Of a stretch of 64,000 bases of DNA, positions 34,931 to 46,723 are shown piece by piece (position 1 is the first letter of the stretch; every line of letters starts with the position of its first letter). The notes beneath the pieces were generated by a model. It was given only the letters and a program-made list of their open reading frames with translations. It did no database searches and was not told where the DNA came from. The DNA lies in the NCBI GenBank assembly GCA_900291925.1, contig UWYS01000002.1, positions 186,001 through 250,000 on the forward strand. Direction: 5' to 3'. The translations under genes were made by a program, and so were the position numbers. Origin of the DNA: Thecaphora thlaspeos (taxonomy: Eukaryota; Basidiomycota; Ustilaginomycetes; Urocystidales; Glomosporiaceae).

Positions 34931-37303
34931 ATCCCGACCCATACAACAAGTCACCACCGGACTTTGCCGCGTTGGCCGACCTCTACCCCGATAGTCTGGG
35001 GAAGCAGTGAGTCCGCCGCGCCTCCTCTTGGCATTGGAATCGAAGCTTGAAGCTGACCGCTGCCCACCTCTCTCCTTTCAGCGTCAGGCACATCGGGCAA
35101 CATGGTTCATCGACCATTTCAAGTGGCACTGTGGGACGAGGCTACGCCACGCTCGACTTTCAGGACGCAGAAGCTGTTCGGTAAGCTCTTATTCTACGCT
35201 CTGGGAACAGGACGCACTGGCTTTCGATGGCTTACATGCTGGGCTTCCTTCGATGACTAAACAGATGTCTGGCGGAGACGCTACTGTACCACGACTTTGG
35301 TCTCGAGGTCAAGCTGCACGAGAACCGGCTGTGTCCCATGGTGAGCTTGAGACCGCCGAGTATCGCCCTGCAAAGGTAAGAAAAGCTGATGAAGCCCACG
35401 CTGGACCTCTGTCTCTTTGCGCACCTACCGACCCTACAGATCCCGAACAGGTAAGCTCTGCCCGCTTCATCCTCCCGCAAACGCACATGGATATCCGCAC
35501 TGACCCGGAAGAGCGACGCACCGCGACCTTGCAGGCTCAACTACATCCTCTACCTTCGCAAGGTGCTGGACAGCAGCCTTACGTGCCTGCGACACATCGA
35601 AGCGGCACGGGCAGAGAAGAGCTCGAAGAGTGGCAAGCGCTCGCGGTCGCCCCGAGGAACAGACTGGTCGGGAGAACGAGTTCGCGGACTTGACATGTAA
35701 GTGCGCCGGCCGGTCTATCGGCACGCTTTCCCCGCTCGTCGCTATCTGAGCGAGACCCGGCCATGTTGGTCTCATCTCTTTTGATACTCCTGTTCCGCGA
35801 CGTAACTCAGCGGTACCGGCGCATCGGCAATCTACCCTCTACTCGGATGTGCCATTGAGCCGAATTGGAAGTTTATCGCTACGGGTAAGTCGGATGCACA
35901 GGACAAGGCGATATCCCCGCTCGATCCGGCTACATTGACACGCTCACCACTTTCCCTCAATCCGCAGACATTGATGCAGAAAGCCTAGTGTATGCGCGTC
36001 AAACGATCGAAAGCGCTTCGAACAACCGATTCGTTACGATCCCATCCTCCACGACGACGGGACGATCGTCGTTCGGACCGATCACTATCAACCATCGATT
36101 ACGCGATCGCGTCCATTTGCTGCAGCGAAGGGAAGAGGAAGCTCTCATCCCTTCGGAAGCATATGTACACTCCGACGATCAGGAGACGCAACGACGACCT
36201 CGTTTTCATTTCACGATGTGCAACCCGCCTTTCTATACAAGCGAGGAGGATATGCAGGAAAGCGCTAGGTTCAAAGAGAACAAGCCTAATGCCGTGGGTG
36301 GTTTTCCCCTTTCCCTTTGATCCCACACGCTATCACGGCATTTCTAACGACATCCACACATCGCTTCTCTGTCGAGAATATACAGATCTGTCACGGTACC
36401 GCCTCAGAGATGATCACGATGGGCGGAGAGGTGAGCTTCGTCCGGCGGATGGTACAGGAATCCCGGCTACCCGAAAATCGCGATCGAGTGCTTTGGTACA
36501 GCTCCATGCTGGGTAAACTATCTAGCGTCTCTGCCGTCGTCGATGGGATCAAGGCTGCTGGCGTGAGTATGGACACGGCAAAAAAAATAATAATAATAAT
36601 AATATAAAAAAAATTATAATAATAAAAATAAGGGAAATGGTAGGATGCATCGATTGACAAAATTTGTTTGCAATTCGTCCAAGATCAGATCGAGAGTTGG
36701 GCAGTGACGAAGTTGGTGCAAGGTCAGACGAGACGATGGGTTGTATCGTGGACGTTTACAGGATTGAGGTTACCTGAAGTGAGTTAATCTTGATTCCCTT
36801 CCAGTCGTTCAGAGCGAGAGATGACTGAACCGTCACTTTCCGCTGTCCAGACACTCTGTCGTCATCGAGATACGAAACTCGACCCATACCTCTCTCCTAA
36901 CACGCGCCGAAGCACCACAATATCTATCGACCTCTTCGCCTCTCCCCTTTCTCTCCTCACACACCTTCAATCCGTCCTCGCGAACCTCGACGACTGTCAA
37001 ACGATAAGCGACGAGAACTCCTACACCGTCTCGGCACTTCTGTCGAGACAGTCTTGGACGAGATCGGCACGTCGTGCGAAAACGAGAAACGGATCGACAA
37101 ACGAAGCCGACGCCGTGCACATGGCAAAGGAGCCAGAACTCTGTGTCGATTTCCGCGTCGAATCGCAGCAAGATGCCGAACGAGACGAGGTGTGGAAGGT
37201 GGAAGCAGATTGGAGGTGGGGTAGGGAGAGCAAGGTCTTTGAGTCGTTCATCGCTCATGTTTTCAAGAAAGTTCGGGTAACGGTGGCGGAGAGGGTGCAA
37301 TGA
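34931..37303 (+). CDS. METTL16: METTL16/RlmF-type RNA N6-adenine methyltransferase (5' exon not resolved)
   Basis: Ten exons can be read: 34931-35006, 35082-35180, 35265-35340, 35440-35450 (an 11-nt microexon), 35535-35696, 35811-35884, 35968-36293, 36386-36562, 36689-36778, 36851-37303. Joined, they give the METTL16 sequence in order: YNKSPPDFAALADLYPDS, YATLDFQDAEAVR, IPNRLNYILYL, the SAM-binding IGTGASAIYPLLG, the catalytic MCNPPFY motif, GTASEMITMGGEVSFVRRM, WYSSMLGK and QGQTRRWVVSWTF, then a ~150-residue C-terminal region. METTL16 methylates U6 snRNA at the adenine that pairs with 5' splice sites. The start codon must lie in an upstream exon between 34536 and 34930: the first exon opens in phase 1. 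A donor at 34806/34807 would fit the frame but gives an odd N-terminus. It follows CENP-O closely on the same strand. Confidence 0.85.
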
Positions 37304-37597
37304 TGATCCACGTATTATCGCTGACGACAGGTCCTTGACGACCGGGTCGGAACGATACGCTGCAATCCCCGAAGAGCGAGGATTGATCGAAGGTAGGGCA
37401 TACAAAAAGGGAAGAAAAAGGAAGCGCAACTGCAGAACCCAGGATTCCCGGGTAGTCCCCCACCACAGTACTGACTGAGTAGTACCTTACTGAACTTCGC
37501 AAATCGGACGGGATGCAGCGCTTTCAAGGTCCTAGGGCCGCAGATATACAACGATCAAATAGTTTGCTATATATAGCACAACAAAGTTCAAGCACGC
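37304..37597. other. short intergenic region between converging genes
   Basis: Just under 300 nt between the converging METTL16-type and NucA/NucB genes. It includes an AT-rich stretch with TATATATAGC near 37568-37577. Nothing else seen. Confidence 0.4.
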
Positions 37598-38467
37598 CTA
37601 GTCAAGGGCCTTGACGATCTTGGCGGCCCGTTCTTCATGGCCGAGCCAGATCTCTGTTCCCAGGATGCTGTCGAGGTGGCCCGGTTCGGCAACAGGCTCG
37701 AACACTACCAACGAATACGTGAGTCAACGAAGGAACACACCAGGTCAGCCAACCATTTCGTCTGAAGAGGACGGCGCGGCGGAACGGAAGCTCACTGAGG
37801 ATGTGTTCGCCTTCCTCGGTCACAAACTCCCTCCTCTTATACTGCTTACCGACCGGGTAGGCCGCCCTCTTTACCAGCTCGTTGCCGGAGTTGACGCAGT
37901 TACCGTTACAATACTGCAGACCGGCGCTGCCCTTGTAGGCGACGTTGTAAGCGTCTCCGTTGGAGAGAGCGGCAGAACGGTAGAAGGAAGAGAGGCTCCC
38001 ACCCTGCGAGCTGTTCTCGGCGCTGGGGACGCAGCGTGTCGCCGAGCCCGCACCACCTTCGAGGGAAGAGGCGTAGGGGTACTCGTCGCAGCTGTTGGAG
38101 TCGATTGGGTTTCCGGAGCATCGGTTCGGGGAGCGACAGGCGGTCTGCTCGCGACGGGCCGAGGCGTTGACAAATTCGCGGTGCAGTGTGCTTGGCTTGC
38201 CGAGACACTGGATGGCGTAGCAGTCTGGAGAAAGGGAGGCGGGGAGGGGAAGAGGGAGTGGGTCAGTGGGATGAAGCTCGGACAGATGGTCCAAGCAGAG
38301 ACGGAAGCGAGAGGCGTGGGAGAAGGCAAGGAGGACGCACCGTTGCTGCAGATGCTGGGGACCTTTGCGCAGTCAAAGGTCAGGGTAACAGCGGTGACGC
38401 TCAAAGGCACGATGACGCACAGCACCAGGGCCACGGCGACGGTGACGGAGAAGGCTCGAGCGAACAT
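37598..38467 (-). CDS. Secreted NucA/NucB-type deoxyribonuclease
   Basis: Three exons (38467-38341, 38224-37796, 37704-37598) encode 220 residues. The first ~28 residues (FSVTVAVALVLCVIVPLSV) are a strong signal peptide. The mature protein is Cys-rich and carries the NucA/NucB signature: SCDEYPYASSLEGG, then RCVPSAENSSQGGSLSSFYR, with the Asp-Glu pair and downstream Glu-Asn that form the active site in bacterial members. Bacillus NucA/NucB are extracellular DNases; fungal relatives are secreted and little studied. Likely role: extracellular DNA degradation for nutrition, or action on host or competitor DNA. The third exon (35 residues) has no conserved motif that I know, so that join is least certain. 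Confidence 0.82.
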
Positions 38468-39603
38468 TGTCGAGGTGCAAATGGGGGGGGCAGAGGCAAG
38501 GGGACCGCGCGAGAGCGCGAGAGGGAAAGATGGAGGGTGATAAGGGGAGGGTTCCTGGTGTTGAAAAAGAAGCGGAGGAGAAAGCGAAGCGCTTTATAGC
38601 TGGCCGGCTGGCGTGGCTCAAGCCCAGATCACGTTGCAGGGGTGGCTTGGGAGAGCGTTTGAGCACCTTGGCCCCGCTATCTCTGGACTCGCCGGGCAGG
38701 CGGGCGGGCGGCACGGGGAGAGTGTACTGTCGCTTGTGGTAACCATGAGGGAGGCGCGGGAGGTTGCGGCTCGGAGGGATGTAGACCGGAGGGGGTCCGA
38801 GGGGTGGTGATACGGTAGGAGATATGCAAGCACGTTCCTGGTGCTGCTGCGGGGATGCCCGAAAGGGTCCTACTAGAACGGCGGGGACGCACGACGACGG
38901 GTGTGTGCGACGGAGCGTGGGAAGCTAAGAGGGCTATCAAGGTTAAAGTGTGGGCGCAATATGTGCCTTGGCTAGCGAACGAGCGACGGATGGTGCCGAG
39001 AGCGTGTGCGCAGCAAAGGCGCGACCCGTGAGAGAGAGTACATTAATCAGAGTGGACAGCACGCGCACGCACACGCGCGCCTGAGCCAGGGAAGCGCCTC
39101 TCGGCAGTCGGCAGTGGGGGGCGCGCCGCTCGTGCTCGCCTCGCCTCACCCAAATGTGAAATGGAAAGGCTGGCGCCTGCCGCTCAGCCGCCGCCGTCGT
39201 GTGTTCCTTCTCAACTACCAACCACCGACCTCCGTCCATCGTCTTCCGTATACCCTCTCCCCTCCCTCCTCCCTCCTCCCTCCTCCCTCCGCCTTCACAC
39301 ACCCACCCTCTCCCTCACTGCCACGCATAGCTACTGCATACACCGCGCAGTCCCCCCGCCCCCAGGCGGCCTTCTGCCGGCATCGAGCGAGCAGGGGCGC
39401 CTCGTCAAAGCCATCGCCGCTGCCTCAATACCTGGCTGCCCTCCACCACTGCGCCTCTTTCTGGATGCTTCCAATGACACTCGCCCTCGCCTAGGCCCCG
39501 TCTCGCCCCTCTGCCCCCCCCCCCTCTTCTCCACCCTTCGCTGCCCTTCCCTACCCACTCACCCACTTTCTTCCTCCGACCCGATCCACACATCCACCCT
39601 GCC
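38468..39603. promoter_or_regulatory. divergent region upstream of NucA/NucB and ERT1 genes
   Basis: About 1.1 kb between divergent starts. It has a CTCCCTC tandem (about 39260-39290) and a long pyrimidine-rich leader before ERT1, and a C-rich run at about 39516-39525. Confidence 0.45.
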
Positions 39604-42600
39604 ATGCCATTGCCAGCCTCGACAACCGTGCAATCTCGCACCTCTGCTGCATCCGGCCCGTCGCCCGCCTTCAACCCGCACAGCCTCTACTCGAGCGCCA
39701 ACGCTCTCTCCACACCTTCCTCCTCCACCAGCCACACCACCAACACTACCACCACCACCACCACCAACAACAACCATGCGACACCCTTCAAGCCGGGCGC
39801 ACAGACGCCCTCGTCCGACACTTCAATCACCTCCAGCAGGAAGAAGCAGTCAAAGCGACGCAAGGTCAACCTCGCCTGCATCTACTGTCGCCGTAGCCAC
39901 ATGACATGCGACGAAGGCAGGCCCTGCCAGCGCTGCATCAAGCGCGATATCGGACACCTCTGCCACGACGAGTCGGCCACAAAGCAGCATGCCTCCACAG
40001 CATCGCCGCCCAGCAAGAGGGCCAACACGCCCATCGCACCGCCTCCCTCGGCGTCCGCAGAACTTGCGACGCCGCCGCCGCCCAGACTAGAGGAGCCATC
40101 GCTCGAGGGCGGCGACGCCGTCGCTGCTGTCACGGCGGCAGGCAATGGCGGCGGTGGCGGCGGCGGAAACGATGCGCTTCCTTACTTCGGCGCTAGCGGA
40201 CTAGACATCCTTCCAGCGACGGGCGCGTCGTCGGTCACCGGTGATTCAGGTGAGTGCTCCGCGGCCGTCACGCGGTCTACATAGTGGACAGACCGACGCC
40301 ATGCTGAGTGACTCTTCTGCTTCCCCTCACCCGCTCTTGTCCACGTCTTTGCTCGCAGGCGGAGCCGACGCCGCCTTCCTTGGGACCAGCGCCGGCCCGT
40401 ATTCGTCGGTGTCCCCACTGAGCAGCCTCAACCCGGACAACCGCATCTCGCCCTTCAACCAGGCGGCCATCTTCCGTGACTCGGCCTCTCCGCTCAAAGG
40501 CCAGGCGCAAGCTCAGGGCACAGGCTACAGTGCGCCCGAATCGCTATCTCTTAGCGCGACGGGCTTAAATACCGGCGCCTCGGTCTTCGACTGGGGGCTT
40601 GGGAGCACCAATGGAGGGCTCGGCGGCGCTGGTTGGCTCGGCCTCGGCGGTGGCCCTGGTGGCTTCGAGGGCGGCGGACAGGGCTTCAGTGGCGACTCGG
40701 CCGGCGGCAACGAGTTTACGCTGCTGAGCGAGTTCCTCGAGTCCTTGGACGGGTCCGTCTTCGGAGCCTCGTCGCTCAACAGCAGCAATCAGAAGCTACA
40801 GTCCTACCAGCCAGCACAGGCAGGACCGGCTGACCTCGGCAATCCAAGCGGGCAAAGCATTAGTCGGGGCGGCAGCCGGCGCAACACCGTCTCCGGTCGA
40901 GCCGCCAACCTGACCGGCGAGGCATCGACGTCCAGCTCGAGGGCAAGCCTGCCACCGCCCGGCTCTGGCCTCGATATGGTCGATCAAGGTGCCGATGCTG
41001 GCAAGGGACCGGTATCTGCAGCGGCGGCGGCCCCATCGCGGCCAGCCAAGCGGCCCAGGGGCTTGAGCGTCTCGGCCGCGCTTAAGCCAGAGGACAACAG
41101 CAGCAGCAGCAACAACAACGCCAGTCCCTATCCGCCCTCGCTGGGAGCGGCCAGTAAGACGGAGAGGTTCTTTCTCACCGCGGCCGACCAAAAGGACGGG
41201 TCGAGGGATGAACGGCTCAGCAGGGTCATCCAGGCAAAGTACGAAGCGGGGCTGCTGCGGCCCTACAACCATGTCAACGGATACGCTAGACTCAACAGGT
41301 GGATGGAAAGAAAGTGAGTCGAGGAGATGTCGCGACAACGACGGCGGCGGCGGCGGCGGCACCGCAAACGGAGGAGACCAGCGGCGTGATAAGAGTGAAA
41401 GGGAAGGGCTAACGTTCTCGCCTTCTTGCGACCCCCTGGCTCTGTAGTGTCTCCCAAGCTTCGAAACGGAGAATCCTCAAGCCTCTCTCTGTCTTCCGAC
41501 CCGCATTCCGAGTGAGCGGGAAACACTTCGCTTCCCAGTGTATCTGTCACCATCACAGCGAGCAGGGTAGCTGACCGATTCCTGCCTTCCTTTCCCCTTG
41601 TATTCTCCCGCTCTTGCCTCCAACCGCCAGGCCGTTGCCCAATCCCTCACCAACATCGACCTCATTTTCATCGAAGAGGCCTTCGAGCGGCTCTTGCTCG
41701 ACTACGACCGAGTCTTTTCCACGCAGGGGATACCGGCCTGTCTGTGGCGGCGGACGGGCGAGATCTACAAGGGCAACAAAGAGTTTGCCGAGCTGGTCGG
41801 CGTACCGATCGAGAGCCTGCGCGAAGGGAGGCTGTGTATCTATGAGCTGATGGCCGAAGGTGCGTTTCCGTCGGTCCCTGGCTCTTTCTCGGCTTTGGGC
41901 CACGTTGCTGGTGATGGCCTGAAGCTGACCCGACCTTCCTTCGACACCTCCCTCCCGCTCCCTCGCACAGAGAGCGCGGTCAACTACTGGGAAAAGTACG
42001 GCGCGGTCTCCTTTGATCCGGGTCAGAAGGCCGTGCTGACGTCGTGCGTGCTGCGGACCAAGAACAAGTCGATGCTAACGGGCAACAAAGACAAGCAGTC
42101 TTCGACCAAGCTGATTGCCGCCCAGCTCCCGCGAGCGCACGGGACCACGAGCTCCGGCCAGACGACGCCGACCCTCGCTCCGCAAACGGGCGGCGCTGCT
42201 GCAGGGCTCTTTCCCCTGACACCACTGGATGGCGATACGAGGGCAGGCATGGAGGCCACGCCGTCAAAGACCGGCGGAAAGGACGTCGACAAGGACGGGA
42301 AGAAGCCCGACGCGTCGGGCACGGCGATGGCCGCGAGCGGTTCATCGACCGGCGGCGGTGCGGGGGCAGCTGGTGTTCCTAATGCTGCTGCTGCCAGTGG
42401 AAGTGCCAACGGCAGTGTGGCGAGAGGTGCAGCAACGCCGAACAAGGACGCCAAGGTCAGCCACATCCATTGCTGCTTCAGCTTCACCATACGAAGGGAT
42501 CAGTGGAATGTGAGTCGTCGCCGTATGAAGCCTGCCTGCTTCGCTCCTCGCCATACGAAGAGCTTGACCGTCGCTGACACGCGCGCTGTGCTCTCGAACG

Positions 42601-42806
42601 CTACGCTCTTCTCTGCGCTCTCCTCCCCCTTACCTTCTTGGCCCGCTCAGATTCCGACCATGATCGTAGGCGTGAGTGCCCCCTCAGCCCGCGTGTCTGT
42701 GCACGGGTAGCGTTACGCTGGCTGTTTGCTGATATACCGCTTGTCCTTCCTCTTCTTCTCGGCCCCGTCGCGCCCGCAGAACTTCCTACCGACCAACCCG
42801 CCATGA
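39604..42806 (+). CDS. ERT1: Transcription activator of gluconeogenesis Ert1 (Zn2Cys6 + PAS-like)
   Basis: Seven exons (39604-40249, 40359-41313, 41448-41511, 41631-41859, 41971-42509, 42651-42671, 42780-42806) encode 826 residues. The zinc cluster is at residues ~92-121 (ACIYCRRSHMTCDEGRPCQR..C), six cysteines with fungal spacing, preceded by a basic KKQSKRRK. A ~250-residue Ser/Gly-rich linker follows. The conserved block is AKYEAGLLRPYNHVNGYARL, SQASKRRILKPLSVFRPAFR, IDLIFIEEAFERLLLDYDRV, the PAS-like YKGNKEFAELVGVP, and AVNYWEKYGAVSFDPGQKAV. It ends FTIRRDQWN-IPTMIVG-NFLPTNPP, the last parts supplied by a 21-nt and a 27-nt exon. This is the Ert1/AcuK architecture. The family activates PEP carboxykinase and fructose-bisphosphatase genes on non-fermentable carbon. 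Confidence 0.92.
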
Positions 42807-43811
42807 CATATCCAAAGAATGTAAGATCCCCTCCGTCCCTGCCCCCGATATCGCTGCTCCTTTCTTCCTTCTGCCTCTCCTTAACTGTCCGTCTCGCAAT
42901 CCAGTCTCCATGTCATGCCCGCCAGACAGTCACCGCTTTGCGAGACGATGCGCGCAAAGCCGCAGTTGAGGTCGGGCTGCAAGCGGCCAGCCGCTCTCCT
43001 CTCCCTTGCCCCCGTGCAGAAGCAACGCCAGGCATCAAAGACGTCCAGACTTTGCGCATCGAGTTAGCAGCGTGGCGGGGATCCTAGGGCCTCCACAGGA
43101 CAGCCTCCCGCCCGCTTGTTCTTCCGGGGCCAACTGACCTGCTCGATGCGCAAACTGGGCGGCTGCTGCTGCCGTCTTACGGGAAGCGCTGCGCGTTTGC
43201 TGCACCGCCACTACTGGCCGGACGGCTCAGCCGTCCCGCCCCTCTGTCCGGTGACGGGAGCGCCGAGCCGCCTCTGTGCCGCCATGTCGGCGCGCCGACG
43301 AGCAAGACGTCTAGCTAGCCAATCGGGGGAGAGAAGCGCGCGTGATGGTGAGTCTGCGTGCATTCGAGGAACGGCGCCGGCTGAGCAGGTGCTGAGCAGA
43401 TGCTGATCCACGCCTCTCTCTTCCTGCCTGGCCGCCGTCTTGCGCCTTTCCCCCCCTTCCTTCACAGTTGCTTCCCTCCTTCACCGCTATCTTCCTTCTT
43501 CCTCGACTGTTTACTTTCTTCTCAGCATTGTTTGCTTGCACTTCCGTTCTCCTTCCCCTTGGCTTCCCTCTGCGTCCGTACATCCTGGTCCTGAGCCTAC
43601 ACAGCCGCACGACAGCGCTCAACACACGGCTCGCTCATCCTTGACCAGGCGCAACCGTGAGTTTGCATTTCTGCATGCTCAATGAAAGGCCAAGAAGGAA
43701 AACGGTAGATGCTGATCCTTGCCCACCCTCTGCATCTGGCTCTGTCCGCCGTGCCTGCTCTCTCATCCTTGCCCTCTTGCTTCCCTCTTCCTTCCTACCC
43801 AGGCAACCGGA
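42807..43811. other. intergenic region upstream of the Fanzor-like gene
   Basis: About 1 kb. A plausible 5' UTR intron runs from 43657 (GTGAGT) to 43802 (CAG), just before the Fanzor-like ATG; the exon sequence GCAACC occurs on both sides of it. The rest is CT-rich with no recognised gene. Confidence 0.35.
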
Positions 43812-46723
43812 ATGTCAGCTCCTCCGCCGCCGCAGCCCCCAGCAGGTGACCACCAGCCCGGCGGCGGCAACCAAGATGGCGGTGGCGACCAAGACGGCGG
43901 CGGCGTTCGGCGAATCCCCCGTCGATCAGCCCGGGACGCCCCTCGTCGCCACCCACTCGAGCCACTCTTTGCCCAAGCGTCGGCTGCCCATCGGCAGAAC
44001 CAGCGTCGAGAAAGAGACACTGGGACCGATGACGACCCGCCCCCGGCACGTTGTCGTCGAATTGGAGACGCGCCTGAAGATCGTCACGTCAATGGCCAAG
44101 GCGAGCAGGGTTGGGCCACTATGACCGCCGCAACCACCATCGCCGCTGCAAGCGCTCCAGCCAGGGACAACAACACGCAGGGCACCGCAGACCAGCCTGG
44201 TCGAGGCGGCGCTCGCAATCAAGACGGCGCTCACGGTCGAGGCAGCGGCGCTCGCGATCAAGGCGCGCCCGCACCCGCACCCGAACCGTTTGTCGACGTC
44301 GACGTCAAGGACAACGGCGGTGGCGATGCGCCCGGTCCTCCTCCCCCTGGCGGTCCTGGTCCCGGTCCAGGTCCACCCGCCGCCGCCCCTCTCCCGCTGC
44401 ACAAGTGCTACAAGGCCGGCCTTGCCAGCTTGGGGTGGCGGCCGGAGCTCGTCCCAGTTCTTGAGGAGCTTGTCGTCCGCATCAACCAGACGACAACGGC
44501 GAGCTACCTCTTCATCAAGTACCTCTTCTTGAGGCTTGTCGACGAGGACCCGGACCGCCTCCTTGCCGACCTCGTCAGCGTGGCCTTCTTCTCCGAGGTG
44601 TGGAAGAGAATGACAACGATGGCGGTGCAATGACAGGTACGGGTCGAAGCCGCCGGCCGCCAAGAGCGCCTTGACCTCATCGAGGGGGCCCGCAGCGACT
44701 TCTTCGCTGCCAGTGGACTTGGTCCAGTCGCCGTCACCAACGGCAGCCACATCTCGGAACACGAGGCGACCGCAATGCACCAAGCGTACGAGGACAACAT
44801 CATCAAGAGGCACATTATCAGCCATCTCGTCTCCTTTGCCAACGAGGCCATCGGCGATGTTGAGAGACTGGCAGAGGCTGACCGCCACCATTTTCGTGAC
44901 TTCCGCCGGTCGGTCACCCTTGGCTGGCCCATCGAGACCGGTGACGCCCGACTCCAGGAGTGTCGCCAGCTGGTGCTCCAGGTCCTCGGCCGGTACCCGC
45001 CAGGCTTTGTACTCCACGACAACGGCCTTGGGTACGACGTTGCCTCACGCCCCCTAGCGCACTTCGACGCCTTCCTCCACCTCTGCAGGCTGTAGGAGGC
45101 TCGGAGGGTCGCCGCCGACGCTGCCGCTGCGGCCGACAACGCCAACGCAGTCGACACCAAGGCTTGGCACCTCATCCAGCTCGCCGAGGACCTCGCCAAC
45201 ATCCACGTCGAGCTCATTGACGAGGCCAAATTTTGCGTCGACATCGCGGTGGCCACCCGCCGACCACATGACATCGCACTTGCCACCGACATGGCTGCTG
45301 TCGCTGGCCACGCCCGTCTGCTCGCCGTCGCGACTGGCATCCAGCGTGATCGGACCATCCTCGCGGCCGAGTCGGCATTCGCCGCAGCAGTCCTCGCCGA
45401 TGCCTTGGAGGATCCACCGGGCCCCCTCCCCTTTGACGATGCCCGGCTGGACGACGCCGGCCCACCAGACGTTCACCAGCCTCAGTCGGCCCCTTTTGCC
45501 GCCTTCCCTCTGCGGCAGGGATACGTCCCAAGGAACATGCGCATCGACACGACGATTGCGGTGAAGCACTTCTTTCCGCCCGCCGCCCGCCCGCGCAAGG
45601 AGCGAGGCGAATCCACACACGACTTCAACCGCCGTGTGGTCCCACATCGTCGACCTTGACGCCGAGATCTTTCGCCCTCGGGGCGGTGGGGAGTTCGCCT
45701 TCCACGGCAGCGTCGTCACAGACGGGGTGGCGGCATCGGTCCAGCTGGACTCCCGAGCAGCAAGGGAAGGGCATGGACACCGAGGGCGAGGCCGCGGTTA
45801 CCAAGAGGAGCCAGGGGAGGAATACATCAGCAACGGCATCGACCTCAACGTGGCCAACACCATCATCATCGACCCAGGCCACCGCAGGCACATCGTCGTG
45901 ATGCATCAAGCATCTACGCCCGAGGCGCCCCGCCTCTACACTCACTCGGCGATGGAGCGGGATCGCTGGACGGGTCGGAGGGGATACGAGAAGCTGATGC
46001 AACGCATCAAGTCACACGACATCGCCCAAGCCGAGGCCTGGCTCTCGACAACGTCGCACGGGTCAACGTCGTACCACCGCTTCGTCGCCCACCTCCGAGA
46101 ACGGTCCCGACACCACCACCGCCTCCCGGGATTCTACACGACGACGATGACAGCACCACATCCCCAGTTCCACCCCTACCCAGTCAACTATCCCCACCCC
46201 CTCCACCGAAAACTTCGACTATCGGCCTCCATACGCCGCGATCAAGCCCCCGCCAGCCTCTCCAAGGCGCTCTGCCGGGCCTTTGTTGGCGATAAAGGAC
46301 GGCCCGAGGATCTGGTGCTCGTGATGGGAGACTGGTCGGCGCCGCATGTTCGCCACCACGTGCCGCAGCAAGGCATCGGCCTCCGGCGCGGCCTGCGCCG
46401 CCACGGCTTTCGGGTGCTCCTTCTCGACGAGTTCCGAACATCAAAGGTGTGCCCCGAGTGCCTCGAGCCGTCGCTCAGAACCTTCCGCCGCCGCCCCAAC
46501 CCTCGACCCTGGCGGCGCCACCGCGATCCGGAGCGCGAGGTATGGGGCCTTGTCCGCTGCACCAACGACGGGCTGCAGCCGCGAGCTGGCCAACGGCGAC
46601 CGCGTGCCGTTCCTCTTTGCCCGCGACGTCTCGGCGTGCATCAACATGCGCACCATCCTCGACGCGCACCGCGCCGGCCAGGACCATCCTGCCCCCTTCC
46701 GTCGCGGCCGCCAAGCAGAGTAG
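43812..46723 (+). pseudogene. Fanzor-type (eukaryotic TnpB-like) RNA-guided nuclease, degenerate
   Basis: A Fanzor-family coding region of about 970 codons, broken at four points. Frame 1 runs from an ATG at 43812 through in-frame stops TGA (44631-44633) and TAG (45093-45095). A +1 shift near 45625-45640 leads into the frame carrying VWSHIVDLDAEIF. A second +1 shift between 46558 and 46574 leads into the last frame. Motifs in order: FPLRQGYVPRNMRIDT, VVTDGVAASV, RuvC-I-like TIIIDPGHRRHIVV (~45870), the THSAMERDRWTGRRGY helix, GDWSAPHVRHH, RuvC-II-like LLLDEFRTSKVC with the Fanzor-type Glu, a zinc ribbon beginning CPEC (~46450) and continuing beyond the second shift, and RuvC-III-like RDVSACINM (~46620). 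The N-terminus is Gly/Pro-rich. Fanzors are transposon-encoded, RNA-guided DNA endonucleases. No partner transposase, terminal repeats or guide RNA end could be identified. The breaks mean it is very probably not expressed as an intact enzyme. Confidence 0.85.

Noticed and set aside
36563..36688. The AT-rich intron segment as a mitochondrial DNA insertion
   Set aside because: It is a low-complexity TAA/ATA run without any recognisable mitochondrial sequence.
43926..45017. Long minus-strand open frame of 363 codons opposite the Fanzor-like region
   Set aside because: It is the complement of the Fanzor coding frame in GC-rich DNA and shows no family motif; the plus-strand motifs explain the openness.
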